NCBI GenBank assembly: GCA_029213065.1 | Contig: JARGPH010000012.1 | Span: 1-47,060, forward strand | From: Verrucomicrobiales bacterium | GTDB taxonomy: Bacteria > Verrucomicrobiota > Verrucomicrobiia > Verrucomicrobiales > DEV007 | Length of the DNA stretch: 47,060 bases | Direction: 5' to 3' | In this document: positions 24,817 to 32,693 of the stretch, one piece after another | Layout: every line of letters starts with the position of its first letter | Numbering within the stretch: position 1 is the stretch's first letter | The notes under the pieces: model-generated | The model's database searches: none | What the model saw: the letters and a program-made list of their open reading frames with translations, nothing else | Told to the model about the DNA's origin: nothing | Made by a program: the position numbers and the translations under genes

Positions 24817-25674
24817 CTACGACCAGGCAACCGCCACCTGGCTCGACGAACCGAGGCCATCGATTCCGAGTTCGACGACATCGCCGGGCTTCATGAATTG
24901 TGGCGGCTTGAATCCCATTCCCACACCCGGAGGCGTCCCTGTCGAAACAATATCACCGGGCTCAAGAGTCATGAACTGACTGAGGTAGCTCACGAGGTGA
25001 GCGATCCCGAAAATGAGCTTGTTGGAATTTCCATTCTGCTTTGTTTCACCATTGACCTTGAGCCACATGCCGAGGTTCTCCGGATCAGCGATTTCATCAC
25101 TCGTTGCCATGAAGGGTCCGATCGGAGCAAAGCTGTCGCAGCTCTTTCCTTTGACCCACTGACCACCGCGCTCGATCTGAAATTCGCGCTCGCTGTAGTC
25201 GTTGTGAAGAACGTACCCCGCAACGTGATCAAGTGCCTCTTCTTCAGTGACGTAACTTGCTTTTTTACCCACAACGAAAGCCAACTCCACCTCCCAGTCG
25301 GTCTTTTGACTGTTGCGCGGGATCGTGACCTTGTCATTCGGTCCCACGATCGCACTGGTCGCCTTCATGAAAACGATGGGCTCGGCCGGGATATCCATTC
25401 CCGCTTCAGCGGCATGGTCGGAAAAGTTCAGTCCGATACAGATCAATTTCCCGGGGCGAGCCACGGCGGGACCGAGGCGATCATCGAGGTTGATTCGGGG
25501 AGCCGTTCCCGCATTCACATCGATCCAACTTTTCAGCTTATCGAGGTTCGCCGGATCAGCGAAAAAGTCATGATTCCAATCCATCCCGAAGCCGGATGCA
25601 TCAATTCGGGTTTCATCATCGAGTTGTAGGCCGGGCTTTTCTTCACCAACAGGGCCAAAACGGAGCAATTTCAT
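24817..25674 (-). CDS. Fumarylacetoacetate hydrolase family protein
   Basis: 285 residues. The core FAH domain spans about 70-280, with KLICIGLNFSDHAAEAGM, the metal-site segment DWEVELAFVVGKKA, YSEREFQIERGGQWVKGKS and SFAPIGP, and GDIVSTGTPPGVGMG near the end. Members hydrolyse or decarboxylate 2-oxo acids; this arrangement resembles 2-keto-3-deoxy-acid hydrolases and ureidoglycolate lyase, so the exact reaction is open. It begins about 34 bp after the transglutaminase-like gene and may be in an operon with it and the VOC gene. Confidence 0.85.
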   Translation of the reverse strand: MKLLRFGPVGEEKPGLQLDDETRIDASGFGMDWNHDFFADPANLDKLKSWIDVNAGTAPRINLDDRLGPAVARPGKLICIGLNFSDHAAEAGMDIPAEPIVFMKATSAIVGPNDKVTIPRNSQKTDWEVELAFVVGKKASYVTEEEALDHVAGYVLHNDYSEREFQIERGGQWVKGKSCDSFAPIGPFMATSDEIADPENLGMWLKVNGETKQNGNSNKLIFGIAHLVSYLSQFMTLEPGDIVSTGTPPGVGMGFKPPQFMKPGDVVELGIDGLGSSSQVAVAWS

Positions 25675-25708
25675 AGTGCCGCGACAGTAGCGAAGCGACT
25701 GCCGCTCG

Positions 25709-27031
25709 TCAATTAGCCGAAACGCCGTATTGACGATTTTCGAAGGTTCCGCTCACCGCCCGCTTTTCGGCAGCCTTCCCGTTTTCGGAAGATGAGGTCA
25801 CCGAACTCTCTACCATCCCCTTGGGAATCAACTTCCAGAGCGAATCGGAGAAATAGTCTTTCGTAAAGTTATCGGGCTTCGCCGTCGTATAATAAAGATG
25901 CTCCTGATCGAAGAGCTGCTCAGGCTGATAAAAGGCCGATGCAACCTTCACATCGACAAGGTCCTCCATCCCAAGCTCCTTCTGCAAGGTTGACTCGAGA
26001 ATATACTCGCCGTTTTTGGTCTTCACGGCGACCCAGGCGTGCTGCCCGATATTACCATTCCAACCGATCGCAACCCGTGCCGCAAATCCAGCAGTGATGA
26101 GCGCATCCGTCAGTAGAATAGCGGTGTCTTCACAATCACCGGCCTGTTCCGTCCACGTCTCGCTGGGGCGCTTCCAGACTTCTCGAACATCACCAAGTTC
26201 CTGGTCGAGCTGGTATTCGCACTGATCAGCCACTTTCCTCCAGATGCTTAAAATACGCTCTTCGTCGGACAATGAAGTCAGGGCAGGATTGCCGCGCTCA
26301 AGGTCGAAGCCCTCAAAAAAGTCAGTGGCACGGTAAATCGTATTTCCCGTATCGGAGGCGAGGACATCAAACGGCAAATCGCAGTAGGGACAGGAAAGAA
26401 TAATCGTCCGGGAATCACGGTCCAGCTCCAGCGCATGAATCTCATTGCAATGAGGGCACTCATTGTAAAAACGCCCTCCATCCCGATTCGCCGCCTTCAG
26501 TGAAAAACGGGGAATCCTGCGCGAAAGCACACTGAGAGCACCGATGCCCCGCTTCGACTTGAATACGGCGGTGTTGACGACATTAAAATCGGGATTACCA
26601 ATCGCAGTCCATCCGGAAATCCGGCTCACGAGATCGTCACGTCCGGATGCAGTCACGAGATTCGCAGCGAGATACTGGGCACCGGGAAAGCGTTCCTGCA
26701 CCGTGTTGAAAATCATTTCGAGAGACAGATTCTCAGGATCACTGTGCTGAGAAACAATCTCGTTCACAAAGGCCTGAAGTGGCTCGTCACCCCGCAGTGT
26801 CTCCGCCCCAATCGGTCCCCGCACCGCATTGATCCTGGCCATGACATCAGAGCGAAACCCGCGCTGAAAGGCATCGTCGATCGGCGGGATCGGATTAAAA
26901 ACAGAAGCCACGTCGATTCGACCTGTCTTCTGCAAGCCGATCAATAGCGCAACTCCAGCGACGAGCATAAACCCGCCGAAGCATAGTATGCCTCGAATCA
27001 TTCGTTTCTGTTTGTGTTGTGTTTTATTCAC
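25709..27031 (-). CDS. Transglutaminase-like protein with a zinc-ribbon insert
   Basis: 440 residues read from a GTG at 27031; an ATG at 27001 is also possible. One membrane segment at about 12-32 anchors it. A CPHC/CPYC pair (about 192 and 215) looks like a zinc ribbon. A transglutaminase-like domain follows with Cys in EQAGDCEDTAILLTDAL (about 300) and His in GQHAWVAVK, the Cys-His part of the triad. Such proteins act as peptidases or peptide cross-linkers outside the membrane. The gene lies first in a probable three-gene minus-strand unit. No closer family assignment. Confidence 0.7.
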   Translation of the reverse strand: MNKTQHKQKRMIRGILCFGGFMLVAGVALLIGLQKTGRIDVASVFNPIPPIDDAFQRGFRSDVMARINAVRGPIGAETLRGDEPLQAFVNEIVSQHSDPENLSLEMIFNTVQERFPGAQYLAANLVTASGRDDLVSRISGWTAIGNPDFNVVNTAVFKSKRGIGALSVLSRRIPRFSLKAANRDGGRFYNECPHCNEIHALELDRDSRTIILSCPYCDLPFDVLASDTGNTIYRATDFFEGFDLERGNPALTSLSDEERILSIWRKVADQCEYQLDQELGDVREVWKRPSETWTEQAGDCEDTAILLTDALITAGFAARVAIGWNGNIGQHAWVAVKTKNGEYILESTLQKELGMEDLVDVKVASAFYQPEQLFDQEHLYYTTAKPDNFTKDYFSDSLWKLIPKGMVESSVTSSSENGKAAEKRAVSGTFENRQYGVSAN

Positions 27032-27056
27032 TGAAGTCGTGACTCTCCAGCAAATG

Positions 27057-27082
27057 ATCTCCGGGTCGTGACTCCCGGAGAT
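27057..27082 (-). promoter_or_regulatory. Stem-loop in the leader of the transglutaminase-like gene
   Basis: ATCTCCGGG (27057-27065) and CCCGGAGAT (27074-27082) form a perfect 9-bp stem with an 8-base loop. GTCGTGACTC occurs both here (27065-27074) and at 27036-27045. The pair lies between the promoter and the start codon, so a regulatory RNA role is possible. Confidence 0.45.
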
Positions 27083-27097
27083 TGTTCTGTTATGGTA

Positions 27098-27126
27098 ATT
27101 ATAAGACTACCCTCATAGAACCACAA
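27098..27126 (-). promoter_or_regulatory. Predicted promoter of the transglutaminase-like gene
   Basis: TTGTGG (27121-27126) and a perfect TATAAT (27098-27103), 17 bp apart on the minus strand. Together with the downstream stem-loop this is one of the clearest promoters in the window. Confidence 0.6.
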
Positions 27127-27259
27127 CAAATTATTTCAAAAGGTCGCTTAATGAAAGCTTTAATTTAAAACTTCTTAATCGTTCCTCTTCGCGCAGTAAT
27201 ACGCTCCGATTCCCACCACGACTCAACGCGCGGCGCGACGGCTCTCAAGCCCCCGTTAA

Positions 27260-28168
27260 TTACCGTAGCAAGACTTCTTCCAAATTTTTAATATTTTGCC
27301 TCATCACCTCCAGCCAGTCACCTTCTTCGGGACGATTTGCGGCCGGTGAAAAGACCAGGGATGAGAGACCGAGCTGAGCAAGTGCTTCGACATTTTCCTT
27401 GGTTGGCTCGCCTTCCCAGATCATCCACTGAGGCTTTGATTTGCTGATCACAGCCTTGAGATCAGCGATTTCTTTTTCTCCCAGTTTCATTTCCGGCTCC
27501 CACTCGAGAGAATCAATCTTGATCCCGTAAGCTCGCGACCAATACTGATAGATAGGATGGGAAACGACGAAAGATTGACCTTTGAGCTTCTTCCCGAGTG
27601 ATTTCATCTCCTCGTCCAGTTCACCCAAATCCGCTTTCAGCCCCGCCAGGTTCTCTCCGATCTGTTTCGCTTCAGACGGGGCATTACGCGTCATCCGTTT
27701 CGCAATCGCTTCGGCTTGCATCGCCGCCTGCGAGAAATCGATCCACGTCGTGAAGGCGGTCCCGGCATGAGAATGAACCGCCCCGTCTCCATGACTGTGC
27801 GCGCCCCCTTCCACTTTGATGAGCCTGTCCGAAAAGGCGCGCGAGGTATCCACTTTTGTCGTCGAGGGCAGAGTCACCACGTTCATCCACTTGGCGTAGT
27901 CGGCCCCGTTGCGAATCACGATGTCCGCCTTTTGAAAAGCCATGAGCGCTTCGTCGCCCGGCTCCCAGAAAGCGGGATCCAAATCAAGTGCTACGAGATA
28001 GTCGATCGAGAAAGAATCCGTTCCGATGCGTTCAGCGAAATAGTGAAGCGGATAATTGACCGAGACGACTTTCACCTTTTCCGCTCCCTGAACTGGCGCG
28101 GGGACTGAAAGCCAACCGGTAAGAAGTGCCGCCGCAGTGAGTTGAATGGCAAGGTTTGTCTTTCTCAT
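27260..28168 (-). CDS. Zinc/manganese-type ABC transporter substrate-binding protein (ZnuA-like)
   Basis: 302 residues from the ATG at 28168, preceded by AAGGTTGG; the signal peptide is MRKTNLAIQLTAAALLTGWL, then cleavage near VQGAEK. A cluster A-1 fold is suggested by VVSVNYPLHYFAERIG (first metal-binding His), a His-rich loop (GGAHSHGDGAVHSHAG, about 145), SHPIYQYWSRAYG (third His) and IWEGEPTKENVEAL near the end. The His-rich loop is typical of zinc-binding ZnuA proteins. No permease or ATPase gene adjoins it, which is unusual for an ABC system. Confidence 0.85.
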   Translation of the reverse strand: MRKTNLAIQLTAAALLTGWLSVPAPVQGAEKVKVVSVNYPLHYFAERIGTDSFSIDYLVALDLDPAFWEPGDEALMAFQKADIVIRNGADYAKWMNVVTLPSTTKVDTSRAFSDRLIKVEGGAHSHGDGAVHSHAGTAFTTWIDFSQAAMQAEAIAKRMTRNAPSEAKQIGENLAGLKADLGELDEEMKSLGKKLKGQSFVVSHPIYQYWSRAYGIKIDSLEWEPEMKLGEKEIADLKAVISKSKPQWMIWEGEPTKENVEALAQLGLSSLVFSPAANRPEEGDWLEVMRQNIKNLEEVLLR

Positions 28169-28198
28169 TATCTGACAATCCAACCTTTTGCACCCTCT

Positions 28199-28579
28199 TC
28201 AATCGGCACGATTGCGCATGAAATCGGCGACCTGAGCAAAGAAGGCCTTGAGCGTTTCGTGTGCTTCCCCCTCGAGGCCGACCTCGGTCATCGCCTCCCC
28301 CATCAATTGAAGCCAGCGATCGCGCTCCGCTTCCCCGATCGAAAAAGGCATGTGGCGCATCCGGAGCCGTGGATGACCGCGCTTATGAGTGTATTCATCT
28401 GAAACGCCGAATCGAAAGAGAAGAAAATCAGCGAGGCGCTCCTCGGAACCTTCCCAATCGTCAGAGGGATACATCGGCCCGATCAAGTCGTCATTCGGCA
28501 CCCTGCGGTAAAAAGCGGCAACCATCTCGCGAATCCCTTTCTCGCCCAACGCGTCGACTATCACTGTTTCCATACTCAT
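28199..28579 (-). CDS. Group II truncated hemoglobin
   Basis: 126 residues from the ATG at 28579, the usual truncated-globin size. An ATG at 28573 and an upstream TTG at 28672 are alternatives, and the reading frame has no clear Shine-Dalgarno before either. LGEKGIREMVAAFYRRVPND, the DWEGSEERLADFLLFRFG segment and GHPRLRMRHMPFSIGEAERD (with the proximal His in LRMRHMPF) match the TrHb2/YjbI-type fold. These heme proteins bind oxygen or nitric oxide and protect against reactive nitrogen. It lies about 30 bp upstream of the ZnuA-like gene on the same strand. Confidence 0.85.
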   Translation of the reverse strand: MSMETVIVDALGEKGIREMVAAFYRRVPNDDLIGPMYPSDDWEGSEERLADFLLFRFGVSDEYTHKRGHPRLRMRHMPFSIGEAERDRWLQLMGEAMTEVGLEGEAHETLKAFFAQVADFMRNRAD

Positions 28580-28760
28580 CAGCGCCACAATTCTCTGGAA
28601 AGCGATCTCCCGCAACTCCGCATCGCCCCGACTGCGGTCCGGCGGCTTCACCGCACCCTTAACCTTATACAAAAACTAGTCACGATGTAAAAGTACATGA
28701 ACAAAACATAAACAAAATGAATCCAAAGATGAAGAGGTCTCGTAACTTCCCATGACAGCG

Positions 28761-28774
28761 GCTCTCACGAGTTG
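28761..28774 (+). promoter_or_regulatory. 14-bp motif GCTCTCACGAGTTG upstream of the fasciclin gene
   Basis: The same 14 bases occur at 32612-32625, upstream of the phosphofructokinase gene. It lies 30 bp before the fasciclin ATG. It may be a shared operator; this is inference. Confidence 0.35.
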
Positions 28775-28803
28775 AGGTCAAAGCAAACAACCAAACATAC
28801 CAA

Positions 28804-29286
28804 ATGAAAAAACTCCTTCTTGCAACCACCGCAACTATTGCCATCTCCCTCACAGCTTTGAATGCGTCCCCCAAAGCGGAAAACGACATCGTCGCCGTTG
28901 CCGCCGGGTCTGAAGATTTCTCAACCCTCGTTGCTGCAGTGAAAGCGGCAGGACTTGTTGAGACCCTCCAGGGCGATGGCCCTTTCACCATCTTTGCCCC
29001 CACCAACGAGGCGTTTGCAAAGCTTCCCGAAGGAACGGTCGAAATGCTTCTGAAACCTGAAAACAAGGATCAACTCACCGCAATTCTAACCTACCACGTT
29101 GTGCCGGCCAAAGTAATGGCCGCCGATGTGAAAGCCGGAAATGCTAAAACAGTAAACGGTTCTGAAATCACGATCAAAACCGACGGCGGTAAGGTCATGG
29201 TAGACAAGGCCAATGTGGTCAAAACCGACCTCGGTGCTTCCAACGGTGTCATCCACGTGATCGATTCGGTGATCCTTCCTGAGTAA
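28804..29286 (+). CDS. Fasciclin domain protein, exported
   Basis: 160 residues. A signal peptide ([20 protein letters not shown], cleavage near ASPKA) precedes one fasciclin (FAS1) domain covering the rest: [20 protein letters not shown], then [20 protein letters not shown] and [11 protein letters not shown], with [11 protein letters not shown] at the end. These domains mediate adhesion in exported proteins. A single domain without a membrane anchor suggests a periplasmic or secreted role. A strong terminator follows. Confidence 0.95.
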   Translation: MKKLLLATTATIAISLTALNASPKAENDIVAVAAGSEDFSTLVAAVKAAGLVETLQGDGPFTIFAPTNEAFAKLPEGTVEMLLKPENKDQLTAILTYHVVPAKVMAADVKAGNAKTVNGSEITIKTDGGKVMVDKANVVKTDLGASNGVIHVIDSVILPE

Positions 29287-29374
29287 GAGCTCCCCCCTCT
29301 CTTCAACGAATACTGGACTTCCTCCTCCAGTTGGACTTCCCCCCAACACTGCTCTAGCGGAGAGCAGAACGAAA

Positions 29375-29403
29375 GGCGGACCGGCAACGGTCCGCCTTTT
29401 TAT
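29375..29403 (+). terminator. Rho-independent terminator after the fasciclin gene
   Basis: GGCGGACC pairs perfectly with GGTCCGCC around a GGCAAC loop, followed by TTTTT. It overlaps the end of the convergent DoxX-like gene. Confidence 0.9.
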
Positions 29404-29771
29404 TGTGTAGCAAAGAGAGCCACAAACAAGGACAGGCCGAGCATGGCCAATGCCGGCAGGGAGCGCTTCAGTGGATCCTTTACCTTCAGGTGCATCACAA
29501 CGGCCCCCATCATGAGAAATGCCATCCCCGCTGCGGCCGGGCGGGTAACTTCCGGAAACCACAGTCCGGCGATCAGAGCGGTTGCGAGAATCAGTTTCAA
29601 ACCTCCGATGGTCAGCATAAACCAGACCGGCAAACCGTAGGCTTCGAACTCCTCCTTCATGTTCTTCGCGCCTCCTCCACGAAACGGGGTGCTTTTATTA
29701 AACCGCAAAATCCAAATATTGAAAATAGCGAGAGCAATAAGGATTTGAACAACGGTGACAGCGATTTCCAT
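29400..29771 (-). CDS. DoxX-like small membrane protein
   Basis: 123 residues with four predicted membrane helices (about 4-24, 50-70, 76-93 and 104-121). The pattern FRGGGAKNMKEEFEAYGLPVWFM, then GGLKLILATALIAGLWFP matches the DoxX_2-like group. The family is linked to redox or respiratory functions but has no fixed role. It is read opposite to the HEAT-like gene. Confidence 0.75.
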   Translation of the reverse strand: MEIAVTVVQILIALAIFNIWILRFNKSTPFRGGGAKNMKEEFEAYGLPVWFMLTIGGLKLILATALIAGLWFPEVTRPAAAGMAFLMMGAVVMHLKVKDPLKRSLPALAMLGLSLFVALFATQ

Positions 29772-29932
29772 GCGAAGAGAATGCTGAAATTTTTCGTTGC
29801 CGTAAAGGTATTCATTTCACAGCATGAAATCCGTCGACGAGTGAAACCCCGCCGAACCCGGCACCGACGGACCGGTTCCACTTCGATTTTGAAAGCCGCG
29901 CCGAAGCCGGAAATCCACTCCTTCGCGAAACC

Positions 29933-30457
29933 ATGAACATCAGAGAAGCGCTCCTCGAGGAACATTCGAGAAGTCAGTCGGATCTCATTTCCGCCTACAT
30001 CGGCAATCACCGTCATCGATTTGCCGAGCTGATCTCGCTGGTATACACCAATGAGGACCCCCTTGCCCGGCGCGCCGCCTGGACGATGGGACATTGCTGC
30101 AGAGAGCACCCCGAATTGATCGTCCCGCATCTCGACAGGCTGATCGAGTTCCTCGCCGAGCCCGGGATTCATCCGGCAATCGTTCGAAACGCATTTTTGG
30201 TCCTCCAAACCGTGGATATTCCCGCAGCGCTACAGGGTAGGATTTTCAATCTCTGCTACGAATGCATCGATGCCTGCGAACAAACCATCGCCACCCGGGT
30301 CTACGCGATGACGATCCTCGCCGGAATCTGCCGCTCGGAGCCCGAACTGGCGGGCGAAGTGGAACTGCTTATCACCCAACACTTTCGCGACGGCTCCCCC
30401 GGCTTCAAATCCCGGGCACGCCATATTCGCAGGGAACTGAAAAAGTTACGCGTCTGA
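29933..30457 (+). CDS. HEAT-repeat-like protein
   Basis: 174 residues made of alternating helices, with repeats such as DPLARRAAWTMGHCCREHPELI, HPAIVRNAFLVLQTVDIPAAL and TRVYAMTILAGICRSEPEL. This is a helical HEAT-like solenoid, as in DNA-alkylation-repeat or adaptor proteins. No signal peptide, so it is cytoplasmic and likely binds another protein. The partner is unknown. Its start overlaps no other gene. Confidence 0.65.
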   Translation: MNIREALLEEHSRSQSDLISAYIGNHRHRFAELISLVYTNEDPLARRAAWTMGHCCREHPELIVPHLDRLIEFLAEPGIHPAIVRNAFLVLQTVDIPAALQGRIFNLCYECIDACEQTIATRVYAMTILAGICRSEPELAGEVELLITQHFRDGSPGFKSRARHIRRELKKLRV

Positions 30458-30486
30458 ACAGACCAGATCGCGTACCTGTTTGGGGC

Positions 30487-30515
30487 TTGATTTCTTTCGC
30501 TCTGATCCAGATACT
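30487..30515 (+). promoter_or_regulatory. Possible promoter of the cytochrome-LRR gene
   Basis: TTGATT (30487-30492) and GATACT (30510-30515), 17 bp apart, about 30 bp before the ATG at 30546. Confidence 0.35.
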
Positions 30516-30545
30516 TTGGTCGAATTATAAGAAATTCCATCTTTT

Positions 30546-31943
30546 ATGAAACGCATTCCCCTATCAATCGCTCTGTCACTGGTCACCGGTTTTTCCGTGT
30601 CACTGAAGGCTGACGCCAACACAAAGCAGCTCTACTCCGATCTCGTCGCTCCGGTTTTGATGGCAAAATGCGCAGGCTGCCACGGCGAGGAGAAACAGAA
30701 AGGAAAACTCCGCATCGATAGTTTCGAAGCCATTCTCAAAGGAGGAAGCGAAGGCGAATCTGTTATTGCAGGTAAGGTCGATGAGAGTTCATTAATCCAG
30801 CGTGTCTACCTTCCCCTCGATGACGATGAGCACATGCCACCGGAAGGCAAAGACCAGCTTTCCGATCAGGAGACCGCGATGATTGCCTTCTGGATCAAAT
30901 CCGGAGCCAAAGAAAAAGGAACCGTCGCAGAACTTAAACCCGACGCAGAAGCCGCAAAAGCAATCGCCCACGTCGCTGACAATCTTCCTGAAATGGAGGT
31001 CAAAGTCGCCAAGGCGGACCGGCCGAAAGCCGACCCCGAAAAGTTGAAGCTCATCGCCGATACCATCGCGAGCGTGGAAAAATCCGGCGCCTCGCTCATG
31101 GCGATCGCGCAGGACACACCGGAGCTCCGCTTCAGTGCCCTCAACGTGAGCAAGGAATACTCCGATGATCAGATCGCGCTTTTGAAGCCGGTCGCCGAAG
31201 ACATCAAATGGATCGACCTCGCGCGCACCAAAGTAACGGACAAAGGACTCGCGCATCTTACGGGAATGAAAAACCTCGCGCGCCTTCACCTCGAGAATAC
31301 CGCGATCACCGATGCCGGCCTCGATTCTCTGAAGGGACTCACCAATCTCGAATACCTCAATCTCTACAACACCGGCATCACCGATGCAGGTCTCGCCAAA
31401 CTGGGCGGATTGAAAAAGCTGAAGAAAGTTTTCGTCTGGCAGAGCAAAGTCACCGACGCCGGCGCAGCCAAATTTGCCGCGGCGATTCCGGGGGTCGATG
31501 TGAACACCGGCTGGAAAGAACCCAAGGCGGAACCTGTGAAACTCGCAGCAGCCGCTCCGGCAAAACCAACGACACCGGCCCCAACCGCTCCAGCCAAGCC
31601 CGCTGCAAAACCCGCTCCGAAGCCAACCACTCCGGCTCCGAAGCCGGCGCCAAAACCAGCACCTAAGCCGACCACACCCGCTCCAAAGCCGGCGCCAAAG
31701 CCAGCCCCAGCAGGAAGAGACATGTTCAACAAAGCGCTCGCAGAACTTCAGGGAGCTGCCGCGGAATCAGCGAAGAAGGCTGCGGCCTCAAAAGCTGAGT
31801 TCGATGCGGCAATCAAAGAAGTCGCCGCGGCAACGAAGAAAGCAGAAGCGCTGAAGGCCTCGTCAGAAAAGGCCGCCAAAGTCGCCGCTGAAACGAAAGC
31901 GGCCCTGACCCAGCTTGAAAAAGCGATCGAGGCCAGTAAGTGA
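30546..31943 (+). CDS. Exported Planctomycete-type cytochrome c with leucine-rich repeats
   Basis: 465 residues. A signal peptide (to about ADA at 23) precedes a PSCyt1 domain with the heme motif CAGCH (Cys42, Cys45, His46) and HMPPEGKDQLSDQE. Around 220-325 there are at least four leucine-rich repeats (LARLHLENTAITDAGLDSLK, then LEYLNLYNTGITDAGLAKLG). A Pro/Ala/Lys stretch (about 335-390, repeats of APKPAPKP) and a C-terminal Lys/Ala coiled coil end the protein. PSCyt1 occurs in PVC proteins of unknown catabolic role. The combination suggests a periplasmic redox scaffold; this is inference. Confidence 0.85.
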   Translation: MKRIPLSIALSLVTGFSVSLKADANTKQLYSDLVAPVLMAKCAGCHGEEKQKGKLRIDSFEAILKGGSEGESVIAGKVDESSLIQRVYLPLDDDEHMPPEGKDQLSDQETAMIAFWIKSGAKEKGTVAELKPDAEAAKAIAHVADNLPEMEVKVAKADRPKADPEKLKLIADTIASVEKSGASLMAIAQDTPELRFSALNVSKEYSDDQIALLKPVAEDIKWIDLARTKVTDKGLAHLTGMKNLARLHLENTAITDAGLDSLKGLTNLEYLNLYNTGITDAGLAKLGGLKKLKKVFVWQSKVTDAGAAKFAAAIPGVDVNTGWKEPKAEPVKLAAAAPAKPTTPAPTAPAKPAAKPAPKPTTPAPKPAPKPAPKPTTPAPKPAPKPAPAGRDMFNKALAELQGAAAESAKKAAASKAEFDAAIKEVAAATKKAEALKASSEKAAKVAAETKAALTQLEKAIEASK

Positions 31944-31975
31944 TTCTGCGGCTCCAGCTTACCTTAAATGGTATA

Positions 31976-32001
31976 TCCTGTCGGCATCAGAGCCGGCAGG
32001 A
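31976..32001. other. 10-bp stem-loop between convergent genes
   Basis: TCCTGTCGGC pairs with GCCGGCAGGA (one G-U), loop ATCAGA. No T run follows on either strand, so it is not a standard terminator. Confidence 0.5.
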
Positions 32002-32068
32002 AAATCGCTGACTGATTTCACTCAGCCCGATCCGCAAAGTCCGACTCTAGGCGAGACGGCTCGCCGAA

Positions 32069-32084
32069 AGCTCCAAAAGAGCTA
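32069..32084 (-). terminator. Small hairpin at the end of the coiled-coil gene
   Basis: AGCTC-TTTTG-GAGCT on the minus strand followed by TTTC, overlapping the stop codon at 32082. A weak terminator. Confidence 0.3.
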
Positions 32085-32534
32085 AGCCTGCTCCCGGACT
32101 GCTCTGCGCATCCGCGCAACACTCTCGTCGAGAGCAATGAGATGATCCTTCGTCGCTGCGAGCGTGCTGTTGAGCTCGTTCATCGCGTCGCGCGCATTCT
32201 TCGCGTGGAGATGATGCAGCGCCTTGTCACCGGAAGGAGCGCCAAACTCGATCACTTTGCCATTCGACTTGGCAACTGAATTGCTTTCCTCTTCGATGAA
32301 AGGCTCCATGGCGCGCTCGACGCGGGAACGTATCCGATCGACCCGCTCCGTGACCTGAGCAGTAAGCTCCTCAGCATGAACCACCAGCTTCACTTCCAAC
32401 GCCGAAAGCTTCTCCTCGAGATTCTTCGATCTATCCTTCCCCAACAGTGGTCTGCTTTTTGACGGCGCATGGACAAATTGATTTGAAGCTCCAGGTTGGG
32501 CCTCACCGGGTGAAGTGAACGGAATGCGAATCAT
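32082..32534 (-). CDS. Coiled-coil protein of unknown function
   Basis: 150 residues, highly charged. A disordered N-terminus (about 1-35) precedes a long helix (KNLEEKLSALEVKLVVHAEELTAQVTERVD and on to about 85). A short linker with HHLHAKN is followed by a second helix (NELNSTLAATKDHLIALDES). No signal peptide or membrane segment. It is divergent from the phosphofructokinase gene. No family recognised. Confidence 0.6.
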   Translation of the reverse strand: MIRIPFTSPGEAQPGASNQFVHAPSKSRPLLGKDRSKNLEEKLSALEVKLVVHAEELTAQVTERVDRIRSRVERAMEPFIEEESNSVAKSNGKVIEFGAPSGDKALHHLHAKNARDAMNELNSTLAATKDHLIALDESVARMRRAVREQA

Positions 32535-32611
32535 CAGGTTAAGTCGATTTAGAACATTTTATCAAAAATTTCATAATTATCAATAGTTAAAACATCTTAA
32601 GTAAATTGAGA

Positions 32612-32625
32612 GCTCTCACGAGTTG
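32612..32625 (+). promoter_or_regulatory. 14-bp motif GCTCTCACGAGTTG upstream of PPi-PFK
   Basis: An exact copy of the motif at 28761-28774, here directly overlapping the upstream edge of the predicted promoter. Candidate operator. Confidence 0.35.
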
Positions 32626-32626
32626 G

Positions 32627-32654
32627 TTGACTTCTCTCTCTTTCGTAAGATTAT
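32627..32654 (+). promoter_or_regulatory. Predicted promoter of PPi-PFK
   Basis: TTGACT (32627-32632) and GATTAT (32649-32654), 16 bp apart, 40 bp before the ATG. Confidence 0.45.
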
Positions 32655-32693
32655 TCGCCGGAATTTGTTAGTAAACACGACCCAGGAAATCTC

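Noticed and set aside
31976-32001. Terminator between the cytochrome-LRR gene and the coiled-coil gene
   Set aside because: The stem is good but no U run follows on either strand; kept only as a stem-loop.
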